NCBI GenBank assembly: GCA_002753505.1
Contig: PEAG01000001.1
Coordinates: 124,001 to 188,000, forward strand
Direction: 5' to 3'
DNA: 64,000 nt
From: Magnetococcales bacterium HCHbin5
GTDB taxonomy: Bacteria > Pseudomonadota > Magnetococcia > Magnetococcales > Magnetaquicoccaceae
Part shown: in pieces, positions 34,948 through 45,060 of the stretch
How positions within the stretch are numbered: position 1 is the stretch's first letter
Layout of the letters: every line of letters begins with the position of its first letter
The notes under the pieces: model-generated
Database searches by the model: none
Seen by the model: only the letters and a program-made list of their open reading frames with translations
Told to the model about the DNA's origin: nothing
Translations under genes and position numbers: made by a program

Positions 34948-36612
34948 TCAGCGGCGGGCTACCACCACCCGCTTGGGATCGACATGGATTGTGCGCATCG
35001 GCAGTCCGCGCAGGGACCATGCCGCAAAATCCTGTTGATCAAACACAGCCACCGCCTGCGGTGCGGCCAGCCACTGTTCCTGGAAGCGGCTCTCCTCTGC
35101 CAGCCACTTTTCCGGCTCCTGTTGGATGCCAAACTTCAGCTCTCCCTGGTATTTGACCAGCACAATGTTGCGGTTCAAATAGAATGGCAGCGACTGGAAA
35201 TAACAGTCGACAAAATAGACCGGCGTGTTGGCGTCCGCGACAGCGGCAATGGCGGTTGCCGCCTGACGGCTGGAGTTGGTGGCGGAAAAGCTCTGTGCCC
35301 CCCAGGCGAGCAGTTGGACAGCCAGCAGGGTGGAGACAACCAGCGAGGCCAGGGCGGTCGCGCCCCGACACCGTTGCCAAAGCGAGATCCCCACCGCCAC
35401 CCCCAAAACGGAACCGGCTGCCAGAATCCAGGGACGCGCATCCAACAGCATGGCAACCGGGTAGAGTCTGTTGGCAAACAGTGCCACCTGTGTCCCCGCC
35501 GCCAGCAACGAAACAGCCAGAATGGCGGCCATTCGGCTCTCCCAGCCGACCGCCAACAGGCTGTCGCGGGAGAGGTGACGGCCCAGCAGCAGGGCGAGGG
35601 GAGGGAAAAGGGGAAGAATATAGGGGATCAACTTGGATTGAGAGAGGGAAAAAAAGCAGAGAATAAACACCATGTAGACCCACAGCAATCGTACCGGATC
35701 AAAGCCCCCGGCGCGTTCCGCAAAACCGGGCCGTAACAAAACCACCACGCTCCGATGGCTCCAAGGCATGCTGCCCAGCAGCAACACCCCAATAAAATAC
35801 CATCCTGCACCACCCCGACCATGCGCGGTCTGGGTGTATCTTTCCAGGTGTTCATGAATAAAAAAAAAGTGCAAAAATTCCGGATGGAGCCGGCTCATGG
35901 CAACAAACCAGGGGGCGGAGAGGAGCAAAAACAGCAAAATCCCCCATTTTAACTGCATATGTCGCCACAAACCCCAATCCCGTTGCCAGAGGGTATAGAG
36001 GATCAGACTGGCACCCGGCAGCAACAGTCCGATCACCCCTTTGCTCAGACAGGCCCCGGCCAGGGCGGCCCAGGCCAACAGCATATTGTTGCGGCAGGCG
36101 CGGGGATTGTTGTCACGCTCCGTCTGGGCCACCATCAGGGCCCCCATGCCCAGCATCAGCCAGACGGAGGTACTCATATCCAGGGTATTGAAATGGCCCA
36201 AGACACCATACAGGAACAGGCTGGCCAGAATCATGCCGGCGTACCAACCGGCGGTGGTGCCAAACAGGCGGCTGCCGACCCGAATCACCCATAAAATGCC
36301 CACAAACCCCATGAGGGCTCCCCACAACCGACTGCTGGCGGCATGAACACCCCACTGCTGATAAAAAAATGCGGTCGCCCAATAGTGCAAAGGGGGTTTT
36401 TCAAAATAGTTAAAACCGTCCAGACGGGGCGTCAGCCACTCTCCGCTGACAACCATCTCCCGGGGAATTTCCGCATAACGCCCCTCATCCGGCTCATTCA
36501 GATCCCGGTATCCCAGCAAGGAAAACCATAACACGCCCAGGACGATCAGCAGTGCCAGCCCCCAGGGTGGTCTCTGCTGTTGGGAAACCGCTTCGCTCGA
36601 CTCGTTTGCCAT
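34948..36612 (-). CDS. ArnT-like glycosyltransferase of the PMT/GT39-GT83 type
   Basis: 554 residues with a short N-terminal tail and about 11-12 membrane segments, followed by a soluble C-terminal domain. The catalytic first loop is typical: YRDLNEPDEGRYAEIPREM with the acidic pair, then FNYFEKPPLHYWATAFFYQQ. Such enzymes move a sugar from undecaprenyl phosphate to lipid A or another envelope acceptor on the periplasmic side. ArnT adds aminoarabinose and gives cationic-peptide resistance, but no arn genes are nearby, so the substrate is open. ATG 36612 has GGAG 7 nt upstream. It is separated from the efflux operon by 129 nt, so it may be a separate unit. Confidence 0.85.
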   Translation of the reverse strand: MANESSEAVSQQQRPPWGLALLIVLGVLWFSLLGYRDLNEPDEGRYAEIPREMVVSGEWLTPRLDGFNYFEKPPLHYWATAFFYQQWGVHAASSRLWGALMGFVGILWVIRVGSRLFGTTAGWYAGMILASLFLYGVLGHFNTLDMSTSVWLMLGMGALMVAQTERDNNPRACRNNMLLAWAALAGACLSKGVIGLLLPGASLILYTLWQRDWGLWRHMQLKWGILLFLLLSAPWFVAMSRLHPEFLHFFFIHEHLERYTQTAHGRGGAGWYFIGVLLLGSMPWSHRSVVVLLRPGFAERAGGFDPVRLLWVYMVFILCFFSLSQSKLIPYILPLFPPLALLLGRHLSRDSLLAVGWESRMAAILAVSLLAAGTQVALFANRLYPVAMLLDARPWILAAGSVLGVAVGISLWQRCRGATALASLVVSTLLAVQLLAWGAQSFSATNSSRQAATAIAAVADANTPVYFVDCYFQSLPFYLNRNIVLVKYQGELKFGIQQEPEKWLAEESRFQEQWLAAPQAVAVFDQQDFAAWSLRGLPMRTIHVDPKRVVVARR

Positions 36613-36795
36613 TTTCAAACTCCAACATCAATCCATTCACGCCACACCGGAGGACTCTAGCACAATCAGGTCCGTTGCATGGAGTGCTTTTGTTACTGCA
36701 TCGTTGCACTGGATGACAGCATCGACCAAAGGGTTGCAACACCCGTTGCATGGCGGTTTTATTGCAAAATTTCGCACTTCCCCCGCTCTTTTTTG

Positions 36796-36824
36796 TTGCC
36801 ATTCCATGCTGATTCTGTGAGAAT
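36796..36824 (+). promoter_or_regulatory. Candidate promoter of the MHYT hybrid kinase operon
   Basis: TTGCCA (36796-36801) and GAGAAT (36819-36824) are 17 nt apart, about 65 nt upstream of the start at 36890. The -35 is good and the -10 only partial. The surrounding region (36613-36889) contains TTGCATGG-type repeats but no gene. Confidence 0.35.
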
Positions 36825-36889
36825 GGCCGGTCATTTTTTGTTACACTCTGTGCGCCACTGATTGAATTCCCCTTTGAGGAAAGGTTGGC

Positions 36890-39800
36890 ATGATGATGCA
36901 TTTTGTACCCCAGGGATTGGATTTAAGTACAGCCCTTGTCGGGGTATATGAAATCCCGCTGTTGGTTTTATCGCTGTTGGCTGCCTATTTGGGAAGTTTT
37001 TCCGGTCTGGCGATGATTAAACCTTTGCGGGAGACGGAACATCCCGTTCAGAGAAGGGTATGGTTGCTCTTTGGTGCCACGGCTTTTGGCAACGGTGTCT
37101 TCGGCATGCATTTTGTTGGCATGCTGGCTTTCAAACTGCCCGTTGCGGTCCATTATGATGTTGCTCTGACCATGATTTCCGGTCTGCCTGCCATATTGAC
37201 CGCCGGTTGGATGCTGCACCTGGTGGAGCGAAGCCGCTATAACGCACGGCTATCCTGGGTGGGCGGGAGCGTTGGAGGGGCGGGTATTGGCCTCATGCAC
37301 TACACCGGCATGATGGCGATGCGGATGGAAGTACAGATGCTGTTTGACCCTGCATTGTTTGCACTTTCCATCCTGTCCGCCATGTTTTTGGCTGTCCTTG
37401 CCGTTCATGCGCGTCACTTGGCCCGCCTGGTGGGGTTGAACCCGGACCAGGGCTTCGGGCGTCAGTTGGCTCCCATGATCATGGCCTCTGCCATCTCCAG
37501 TATGCACTATCTGGCCATGGCAGCCACCCGCTTTATTCCAGGGCAAAGGGTTGACGCCTCGTCAGGACTCCTGCTGGATCCCCTGGTACTGGGAATCGGT
37601 TTGGCCATCGTTTTTTTTATTCTGGTCGCCTCTTTCCTGTTTGCCCTCTATCTGCACGACAGCCAGCACCCCCCCCACCAGCTTTTTTTTATGTTGGTCT
37701 CGCCTTTTCATAAAGAGAACAGGGATATTCTGCTGCGCTCATCGGCCATTAGCCTGGGCATGTATTGCACCATCTTCTGGGTGGCTGCCTACATCTACGG
37801 TATTACGATTGCCCAACAAGACAATGCCACCTGGCCTTTGCAGGATGGACAGGACCATCTTGCCATGGAAATCTTGTTTGTCTGTGGCTGTATCTTCAGT
37901 CTGTTTGTCGCCTGGCTGGTGGCACTGTTTACCGTAACCCGTCGTCTGGCTGACAGGGCGGAGATGGAGGCCAGGCGCGAGTTGGAGTTTCAAAAACGCG
38001 CCCTGGATGAACACGCCATCGTCTCCACCACGGACAAGCGAGGGGTGATCACCTATATCAATGAAAAATTTGTTGCCATCAGCGGCTATACTTCGGCAGA
38101 ACTGCTGGGAAAAAATCATCGGATGGTCAAATCCGGTGAGCATCCCCCCGAATTTTTTCAAACCCTGTGGAAAACCATCAGCAGTGGACAGGTCTGGCAC
38201 GGAGAGGTCAAAAACCGGGCCAAGGATGGCTCTTTCTATTGGGTACAGGCCACCGTGGTGCCCTTTCTGGATGACGATGGCAAACCGTTCAAGTATGTCT
38301 CCATCCGCACAGACATAACCGCCATGAAGGCGTTGGAGGCCAATTTAATGGTCGCCAAAGAGCAGGCAGAGGCCGCCGGGCGCGCCAAAAGCGATTTCCT
38401 GGCCAACATGAGCCATGAAATTCGTACCCCCATGAATGCCATCATCGGCTTGAGCCATCTTTGCCTGCAGACCCAATTGACCACCCGACAAAAGGATTAT
38501 ATTCGGAAGGTCTACAACTCTGCCACCTCTCTGCTCCGCATCATCAATGATATTCTTGACTTTTCCAAGATTGATGCCGGTCGTCTCGACATGGAGGCGA
38601 TCGATTTTACCCTGGAAGAGGTGTTGGGAACCATGGCCTCCATGATCTCCCTGAAGGCCCAGGAAAAGCAGTTGGAATTTTTGATGGAGACTGCGGTGGA
38701 TATTCCCACCAGCCTGATCGGGGATCCGCTGCGGCTGGGTCAAATTTTGATCAACCTGGCCAACAATGCCATCAAATTTACCGAAAATGGCGAGGTGGTT
38801 GTAGAGACCAGACTGCTGGAAAAGGGGGAAAACACCGTACACCTTCAGTTTACCGTGCGGGATACCGGTATCGGGATGACACCGGAGCAGTTGTCCGGTC
38901 TGTTCCAGGCATTTTCCCAGGCCGACTCTTCGGTGACCCGCAAATATGGGGGCACCGGGCTGGGATTGACAATTGCCAAACGGCTGATCGAGATGATGGG
39001 AGGCACCATCCGGGTGGAGAGCGTGATCGGAAAGGGTACCCGATTCATTTTTGATGTCCATTTGGGGTACACCAGCCAGACGGTAAAAAAAGCATTGCTG
39101 CCCGGTACCAATCTGCGGGGATTGAAGGTGCTGGCTGTGGATGACAATGAGAGTGCGCGCAACGTGATTGCCGACTATTTGACCTCCTTCAGTTTCAAGG
39201 TGACCAAAGCCTCTGATGCCAAAGAGGCCATCATTGCCATCCAGGAGGCGGATATGGTCGGCGAGCCGTTTGATCTGCTGGTTACCGATTACATGATGCC
39301 TGAGATGGATGGGATTACTGCCGTTGCCACCATGCGGAAAGATTTGGCGTTGAGCCGGTTTCCAGTCGTGATCATGGCCACCGCCTATGGAGAGGAACAG
39401 GTGGTCAAACGGGCGAGCCAGGAGGCGCAGGTCGATGGTTTTCTGGTCAAGCCCATCAACCAAAGCCTGCTGTTCGAGTCGATCATGGAGGTATTTGGCC
39501 AGGTCCAGGGAGACGAACACAAGAGTGGTCCTGGCAACAGCGGCAATGTGCGGGATTTCAGGGCAGTCTTGTCGGGTGCCAGACTGCTGGTGGTCGAAGA
39601 CAACGAAATCAACCAGCAGGTGGCCAGGGAGTTGTTGGAACAGGCGAATATTACGGTGCTGTTGGCCCAGAACGGCCTGGAGGCGGTCAAATGTGTGGCT
39701 AAAGAAAAGCTGGATGGCGTACTGATGGATGTGCAAATGCCGGTCATGGATGGTCTGACGGCCACCCGGGAAATTCGCAAAGATGACCGGTTTGCACGCC

Positions 39801-40648
39801 TGCCTATTTTGGCGATGACCGCTAACGCCATGTCCGGGGACCGGGAACTCTGCCTCAATGCAGGTATGCAGGATCATATTGCCAAACCGGTGGATCCCAG
39901 GGAGCTGTATAACACCTTGGCCCGTTGGATCAAACCCTCCACCCCGCAACCTGTCCCGGCCACCCCGCCGGAGGCGGAGGAGAGAGAGCGCGACGGGGAG
40001 GATTGGCTCCCTGAAATTCCCGGACTCGACACCCGGGTTGGATTGCGTCGTATGGGTGGCAACATCAAGGGCTATCAAAATTTATTGGCCAAGTTTCGCG
40101 CCAATCAGGGGGAGGCTGCCACGGCCATCCGGGAGGCGTTGGCCAATCTGGACCGCAGCACGGCAGAACGCCTGGCTCACACCTTGAAAGGGGTTGCGGG
40201 TGCCATTGGTGCAGGTGAGTTGGAAGAGAGGGCCAAAACGGTGGAATCTGCCATCAAAGGCATGGAGAGTGCGGAAAGGTTGGCAAACAAACTGGAGGGG
40301 ATGGCCGCTGAACTGGCCAACCTGTGTGCTTTGCTGGATCAATCCCTTCCGGTGGAAAATGGCTCAACAACGGTTGCGGAGGCCACAGAGGGGGAGGAGG
40401 AGCCGGAACAAAAAGCACTGCGTTTGCAGTTGTTCAGGAAGGTTGCCCAGCAATTGGCCCTGTTTGACTCAGAGGTGGAAGAGACCCTTACCGCTCTGCA
40501 TACCCATACCCGCTCTGGCCCAATGCAGGAATGGGTGATCAAATTGCAAAAGCAGGTGGCCCGCTACGAATTTGAAGAGGCGACTGCAACGATCAGACAG
40601 TGCGCGGAAACTTTGCATATTGACTTGGAGGCTGTGGATGCAGCCTGA
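36890..40648 (+). CDS. MHYT-domain hybrid histidine kinase (MHYT-PAS-HisKA-HATPase-REC-REC-HPt)
   Basis: 1252 residues. The N-terminal sensor has seven membrane segments with three MHYT-type motifs (GMHFVGM, LMHYTGMMAM, SMHYLAMAA), which are thought to bind metal and sense O2, CO or NO. A PAS domain follows (about 370-475), then HisKA with the phospho-His in [18 protein letters not shown] (about 507), HATPase (DTGIGM, GGTGLGLTI), two receiver domains (Asp in [13 protein letters not shown] near 800 and LMDVQMPVMDG near 946) and an HPt domain (His in LAHTLKGVAGAIG near 1098). A further 90-residue C-terminal segment is shared with the two paralogues downstream. GAGGAAAGG precedes ATG 36890. The next kinase gene starts 17 nt downstream. 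Confidence 0.95.
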   Translation: MMMHFVPQGLDLSTALVGVYEIPLLVLSLLAAYLGSFSGLAMIKPLRETEHPVQRRVWLLFGATAFGNGVFGMHFVGMLAFKLPVAVHYDVALTMISGLPAILTAGWMLHLVERSRYNARLSWVGGSVGGAGIGLMHYTGMMAMRMEVQMLFDPALFALSILSAMFLAVLAVHARHLARLVGLNPDQGFGRQLAPMIMASAISSMHYLAMAATRFIPGQRVDASSGLLLDPLVLGIGLAIVFFILVASFLFALYLHDSQHPPHQLFFMLVSPFHKENRDILLRSSAISLGMYCTIFWVAAYIYGITIAQQDNATWPLQDGQDHLAMEILFVCGCIFSLFVAWLVALFTVTRRLADRAEMEARRELEFQKRALDEHAIVSTTDKRGVITYINEKFVAISGYTSAELLGKNHRMVKSGEHPPEFFQTLWKTISSGQVWHGEVKNRAKDGSFYWVQATVVPFLDDDGKPFKYVSIRTDITAMKALEANLMVAKEQAEAAGRAKSDFLANMSHEIRTPMNAIIGLSHLCLQTQLTTRQKDYIRKVYNSATSLLRIINDILDFSKIDAGRLDMEAIDFTLEEVLGTMASMISLKAQEKQLEFLMETAVDIPTSLIGDPLRLGQILINLANNAIKFTENGEVVVETRLLEKGENTVHLQFTVRDTGIGMTPEQLSGLFQAFSQADSSVTRKYGGTGLGLTIAKRLIEMMGGTIRVESVIGKGTRFIFDVHLGYTSQTVKKALLPGTNLRGLKVLAVDDNESARNVIADYLTSFSFKVTKASDAKEAIIAIQEADMVGEPFDLLVTDYMMPEMDGITAVATMRKDLALSRFPVVIMATAYGEEQVVKRASQEAQVDGFLVKPINQSLLFESIMEVFGQVQGDEHKSGPGNSGNVRDFRAVLSGARLLVVEDNEINQQVARELLEQANITVLLAQNGLEAVKCVAKEKLDGVLMDVQMPVMDGLTATREIRKDDRFARLPILAMTANAMSGDRELCLNAGMQDHIAKPVDPRELYNTLARWIKPSTPQPVPATPPEAEERERDGEDWLPEIPGLDTRVGLRRMGGNIKGYQNLLAKFRANQGEAATAIREALANLDRSTAERLAHTLKGVAGAIGAGELEERAKTVESAIKGMESAERLANKLEGMAAELANLCALLDQSLPVENGSTTVAEATEGEEEPEQKALRLQLFRKVAQQLALFDSEVEETLTALHTHTRSGPMQEWVIKLQKQVARYEFEEATATIRQCAETLHIDLEAVDAA

Positions 40649-40665
40649 TTCGGAGGGCCGAAAAA

Positions 40666-43600
40666 ATGACGAATGAGGGTAGCAAACCCGCCATCCTGAT
40701 TGTGGACGATGCTCCGGAAAACCTGGATCTATTGAAGTCCGCCCTGGTAGAGCAGTACAAGGTGCGCCCTGCCATCAGCGGCTCTCTGGCTTTGCGCTTG
40801 GCTCTCATGGAACCACAGCCGGATCTGATTTTGTTGGATGTCATGATGCCGGACATGGATGGCTTCGAGGTTTGCCGACAACTGAAACGGGATGAGCGTA
40901 CCCGGGATATTCCGGTCATTTTTATCACGGCCAAATCCGGTGACCAGGACGAGTTGGAAGGGTTGCAGATGGGCGCGGTGGATTATATCACCAAACCCAT
41001 CAGTCTTCCCATTGTCCAAGCCCGGGTACGAACCCATCTGGCTTTGAGAGAGATCCGCCGGGCCATGGAAGAAAAAAATCACCGTCTTTATGAGATCAAT
41101 GAACGGTTGACCGACAGTATGGAGCAGCTTTCCGCTTCGGAGGAACGGTTTCGGAGTCTGGTGCAGACCATTCCTGATATTGTTTATAAAATTGATTCTG
41201 AAGGTCGATTCACCTTTTTGAACAAATCCATCGAGCGGCTGGGCTATCACCAGTCTGAATTGATCGGTAAACATTTTTCGGAAATCATTCACAGTGCGGA
41301 TGTCCATGATGCCAGTCTGGAAAAGGTGTTGGAGCGTCTTGGCAGGGGGACCAGCCACCCCAATCAAAAACTGTTTGATGAAAGACGCTCCGGGGTACGC
41401 ATGACCGTAGGGTTGGAGCTGCGCCTGCGAACCAAGAAGGGCCACTCCGAAACCATTTATGAACTGAAAAATATTGATTCGAATCTGTTGAGCGTGGAGG
41501 TCAACAGTACCGGTTTGTACGGGGATGTAGGGAGCGAAACCTCGTACCGGAGCCGCCAGTATGTCGGTACGGTCGGGGTGATTCGGGATATAACGGATCG
41601 CCAGAAGGCCCAAAATGCACTTGCAGAAGAGCGTAAATTATTGCGGCAACTGGTGGATGCGGTGCCGTTGCCCATTTTCTTGTTTGAAGCAGAAGGGCAA
41701 CTGATCTTGTCCAATGAGGCTTTTCAGCAATTTGTCGGCATCCCCGGTGACTCCCTGGATGGCGTGTTTCTGAACGAGTTGTTTTGTCTGGAGGATCAGC
41801 ACAGCGTTCGTGGATTGCTGGAATCTTTGCATCAAGTTCCGGATGCGGATAGGATTCATCAGGAGCTGACGGTCAAGGCGGGCGACGACAGTCTCCGTAT
41901 CTTGAATGTGACCTTGCTTAAATTTCACAAGACAGCCCAGGAAAAGTTGACCATCATCGGTGTCATGGTGGACGTTACCGAAGAGCGGGCTTTCACTGTC
42001 CAGTTGATACAGGCCAAAAAAGAGGCGGACAGGCTTGCCAGGCAGGCTGCGGAGGCCAGTCGGGCCAAGGGGGACTTTTTGGCCAACATGAGCCATGAAA
42101 TCCGCACCCCCCTCAATGCCGTGATTGGCTTGACCCATCTCTGTTTGCAGACATCCTTGACCGAACAACAGCGGGACTATCTTGCCAAAGTGGGGCTCAG
42201 TGCCAATGCCCTGCTGCAACTGATCAATGATATTCTGGATTTTTCCAAGATTGAGGCCGGCAAGCTCACCATGGAAAAAAGCGGCTTTGCCCTGGAAGAG
42301 GTGTTGGGAAGCGTTGCCACCATCCTGGGTATCAAGAGCCAGGAAAAAGGGTTGGCGTTGTTATTGGAGACCCGCAGCAATGTGCCCGGCCGTTTGCTGG
42401 GAGATTCCCATCGTTTGGGCCAAATTTTGACCAACCTGGCCAGTAATGCCGTCAAGTTTACCGAAAAAGGGCAGGTTTCCATCACAACGGAGCTGTTGGA
42501 GGAAAAAACAGGCACTGTCGTGCTGCAATTTTCTGTGCGGGACACCGGTATTGGCATGTCGGCCGAACAGGTGGGCAATCTGTTCCAGGAATTTTCCCAG
42601 GGCGACAGCTCGATCACCCGCAAATATGGTGGTACCGGGTTGGGGTTGGCGATCAGCAAACGCTTGGTGGAGATGATGGGGGGGCAGATCCAGGTCGAAA
42701 GTGCTCCCGGGCAGGGGAGTTGTTTCAGCTTTACCGCCGAGTTCAGCAAATGGGCGAACGCGCCATCGCCAGCGGTTCCGATAGCCGGCACCACCGGGCA
42801 ACCGGGCTCCAGAACAGCCTACGGTGACCGTTCCCGATTGACAGGCCAAAAGGTCATGCTGGTAGAGGATAATGAGATCAACCAGCAGGTTGCAAAAGAG
42901 CTGCTGGAACAGGTGGGCATCCAGGTAACGATTGCCCGGCACGGGCAGGAGGCGGTAAATCTGCTGCAGCAATTGTCGGTGGATCAGGTGTTGATGGATC
43001 TGCAAATGCCTGTGATGGATGGATTGACGGCCAGTCGGATCATTCGACAAACCCTGAAGCTCGCACAGATACCCATCATCGCCATGACGGCCAATGCCCT
43101 GGTGGGTGACCGGGAAAAATGTCTGGCAGCCGGGATGAACGACCACATTGCCAAGCCTGTGGTACCAGAGGAGCTTTATAACACACTGCTGAAGTGGTTG
43201 CCCGATCAAGGGGGATCACTGGCTCCACGGGCAATTCCATCCGCTGCTGACGCCGCTCAGGAAGTGGAACCCTTGTTTCCCCCCATCGCGGGGGTTGATG
43301 TGACACAGGGGATGCGCAATGTGGGCGGCAATGCCACCTTATACCAGAATTTGCTGCTTAAATTTTCCCAAAATCAGGGTGGATCCTGTCAAGTGATCAA
43401 GGCGTGTCTGGCGAACAAGGATGTTCCGCTGCTGGAGCGTACCGCCCACACCTTGAAAGGGGTGGCGTCAACCGTCGGTGCCCTCGCCTTGGCAAAATGG
43501 GCGGGAAACATTGAAAAACTGTCCAGAACCCCTGAAAATTGGGACCATTTGCCGGAGTTGGCTGATGCAGCAGCCACAGAGCTGGCACGGGTTACAGCCG

Positions 43601-43908
43601 CCATAGAGAGCAATCTGTCACAGCTCAGGCGGGAGACAGTGGGGGAGTCGCCAACAACGGAGGCGGTGGTCTCTCCGACTGATTTGGCTCCCCTGTTTCA
43701 GAAAGCCGTCGGGTTTCTCCGCCATTTTGACTCGGCGGTGGAGGCCGTAATTCAAGAGATTGTCCCGTTGGCACGGCATCCCGCCCGCAGTGAACGGCTG
43801 CATGCCATTCGGACAGCACTGGCTGTTTATAACTTTGAACAAGCCCTTTCCCTCTTCCACGAGTGGGCGACGGCAGAGGGAATTGCATTGGAGAGTGATC
43901 CGTCATGA
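40666..43908 (+). CDS. Soluble hybrid histidine kinase (REC-PAS-PAS-HisKA-HATPase-REC-HPt)
   Basis: 1080 residues without membrane segments. An N-terminal receiver (ILIVDDAPENLDLLKSAL; Asp in LILLDVMMPDMDG near 56) precedes PAS domains at about 160-310 and 325-450, HisKA with His in [18 protein letters not shown] (about 477), HATPase (DTGIGM, GGTGLGLAI), a second receiver (Asp in LMDLQMPVMDG near 775) and an HPt domain (AHTLKGVASTVG near 927). The N-terminal receiver suggests it is downstream of another kinase, plausibly the MHYT protein encoded 17 nt upstream. GGAGGG lies upstream of ATG 40666. It overlaps the HD-GYP gene by 4 nt (ATGA). Confidence 0.95.
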   Translation: MTNEGSKPAILIVDDAPENLDLLKSALVEQYKVRPAISGSLALRLALMEPQPDLILLDVMMPDMDGFEVCRQLKRDERTRDIPVIFITAKSGDQDELEGLQMGAVDYITKPISLPIVQARVRTHLALREIRRAMEEKNHRLYEINERLTDSMEQLSASEERFRSLVQTIPDIVYKIDSEGRFTFLNKSIERLGYHQSELIGKHFSEIIHSADVHDASLEKVLERLGRGTSHPNQKLFDERRSGVRMTVGLELRLRTKKGHSETIYELKNIDSNLLSVEVNSTGLYGDVGSETSYRSRQYVGTVGVIRDITDRQKAQNALAEERKLLRQLVDAVPLPIFLFEAEGQLILSNEAFQQFVGIPGDSLDGVFLNELFCLEDQHSVRGLLESLHQVPDADRIHQELTVKAGDDSLRILNVTLLKFHKTAQEKLTIIGVMVDVTEERAFTVQLIQAKKEADRLARQAAEASRAKGDFLANMSHEIRTPLNAVIGLTHLCLQTSLTEQQRDYLAKVGLSANALLQLINDILDFSKIEAGKLTMEKSGFALEEVLGSVATILGIKSQEKGLALLLETRSNVPGRLLGDSHRLGQILTNLASNAVKFTEKGQVSITTELLEEKTGTVVLQFSVRDTGIGMSAEQVGNLFQEFSQGDSSITRKYGGTGLGLAISKRLVEMMGGQIQVESAPGQGSCFSFTAEFSKWANAPSPAVPIAGTTGQPGSRTAYGDRSRLTGQKVMLVEDNEINQQVAKELLEQVGIQVTIARHGQEAVNLLQQLSVDQVLMDLQMPVMDGLTASRIIRQTLKLAQIPIIAMTANALVGDREKCLAAGMNDHIAKPVVPEELYNTLLKWLPDQGGSLAPRAIPSAADAAQEVEPLFPPIAGVDVTQGMRNVGGNATLYQNLLLKFSQNQGGSCQVIKACLANKDVPLLERTAHTLKGVASTVGALALAKWAGNIEKLSRTPENWDHLPELADAAATELARVTAAIESNLSQLRRETVGESPTTEAVVSPTDLAPLFQKAVGFLRHFDSAVEAVIQEIVPLARHPARSERLHAIRTALAVYNFEQALSLFHEWATAEGIALESDPS

Positions 43909-44957
43909 CGCACCCGGTACAAAAGACAGTTCTGATCGTAGACGATACCCCGGAAAATCTGGATATTCTGAAAGAGATTCTCACTCCGCATTACCGGGTC
44001 CAGATTGCGACCAATGGTCGTTTGGCCATCAAGGTTGCGCTCTCTCCGAATCCACCCGACTTGATCCTGTTGGATGTCATGATGCCAGAGATGGACGGCT
44101 ATGAGGCCTGCCGACTGCTCAAGGAGATGGATCGGACCCGGGATATTCCGATACTTTTTGTCACCGCCAAATCGGAAATGGAGGATGAAATCAAGGGGTT
44201 TGAGTTGGGGGCAGCGGACTATCTGATCAAGCCTGTCACGCCGCCCATTGTCCTGACCAGGGTAAAAACCCATCTGGCATTGCATGACCAGAAAAAACAT
44301 TTGGCTGATCAAGTGGCTGTCCGAACAGCGCAACTGCAGATTCGCAATATTGAGTTGGAGGAGATCCGGCAAGAGGTGATCAACCAACTGGGCCGAGCGG
44401 CGGAATATCGGGATAATGAAACCGGTTTGCACGTGATGCGCATGAGTCGCTATGTGCGCCTGCTGGCTTTGCGGTGTGGGTTGAGCGAACCGGAGGCTGA
44501 TCGATTGATGTCCGCCTCTCCCATGCATGATTTGGGTAAAATAGGTATTCCGGACCATATACTGCTGAAGCCCGGCAAGTTGACAGAAGAGGAGTTTGCC
44601 ACCATGCAAACGCATTGTGACATAGGCTATAAAATTATTGGCAAACAAAGCTCCGAAATTTTGACCTTGGGGGGGGTGATTGCCTTGACCCATCATGAAA
44701 AATGGAACGGCTGCGGTTATCCGAGAAAACTGGCCGGGGAGGCGATTCCTTTGGCGGGCCGGCTTGCAGCCATTGGAGATGTTTTTGATGCGTTGACCTC
44801 TGTCAGGCCCTATAAAAGGGCCTGGTCGGTGGAGGATGCCTTGGATCTGATCCGCAAGGAGGCCGGTTCCCATTTTGATCCCAGATTGGCCGAGCTGTTT
44901 GTTGGGTTGCGATCTGAGGTGGTCGCAATCATGGAACAGTATCAGGAGGCAGAATGA
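43905..44957 (+). CDS. Response regulator with HD-GYP c-di-GMP phosphodiesterase domain (RpfG-like)
   Basis: 350 residues. Receiver domain 1-125 (TVLIVDDTPENLDILKEI; Asp in LILLDVMMPEMDG near 55) and, from about 165, an HD-GYP domain with MHDLGKIGIPDHILLKPGKL and THHEKWNGCGYP, both intact. The expected activity is hydrolysis of c-di-GMP, controlled by phosphorylation. It is translationally coupled to the preceding hybrid kinase (ATGA overlap), and the two receivers are similar, so phosphotransfer from that kinase's HPt is the natural inference. A short hairpin with eight T residues follows and likely ends the three-gene operon. Confidence 0.95.
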   Translation: MTHPVQKTVLIVDDTPENLDILKEILTPHYRVQIATNGRLAIKVALSPNPPDLILLDVMMPEMDGYEACRLLKEMDRTRDIPILFVTAKSEMEDEIKGFELGAADYLIKPVTPPIVLTRVKTHLALHDQKKHLADQVAVRTAQLQIRNIELEEIRQEVINQLGRAAEYRDNETGLHVMRMSRYVRLLALRCGLSEPEADRLMSASPMHDLGKIGIPDHILLKPGKLTEEEFATMQTHCDIGYKIIGKQSSEILTLGGVIALTHHEKWNGCGYPRKLAGEAIPLAGRLAAIGDVFDALTSVRPYKRAWSVEDALDLIRKEAGSHFDPRLAELFVGLRSEVVAIMEQYQEAE

Positions 44958-44979
44958 AACGGATGCATCTCCACAATAT

Positions 44980-45002
44980 CCTTGCCTTTCAAGGTTTTTT
45001 TT
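44980..45002 (+). terminator. Intrinsic terminator after the HD-GYP gene
   Basis: CCTTG (44980-44984) pairs with CAAGG (44990-44994) across a 5-nt loop and is followed directly by eight T residues. The stem is short but the T-tract is long. It is 23 nt after the stop at 44957 and marks the end of the kinase-kinase-HD-GYP operon. Confidence 0.55.
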
Positions 45003-45060
45003 GCCCCCGCAGAGGGGATGATATTTTCCCAACAATTGGACAACTGCAGGACAGGTCGTG

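Noticed and set aside
38345-40078. Minus-strand open frame of 577 codons inside the MHYT kinase
   Set aside because: Antisense of HisKA to REC2; similar shadows appear under the paralogous kinases, so it is a by-product of the conserved coding sequence.
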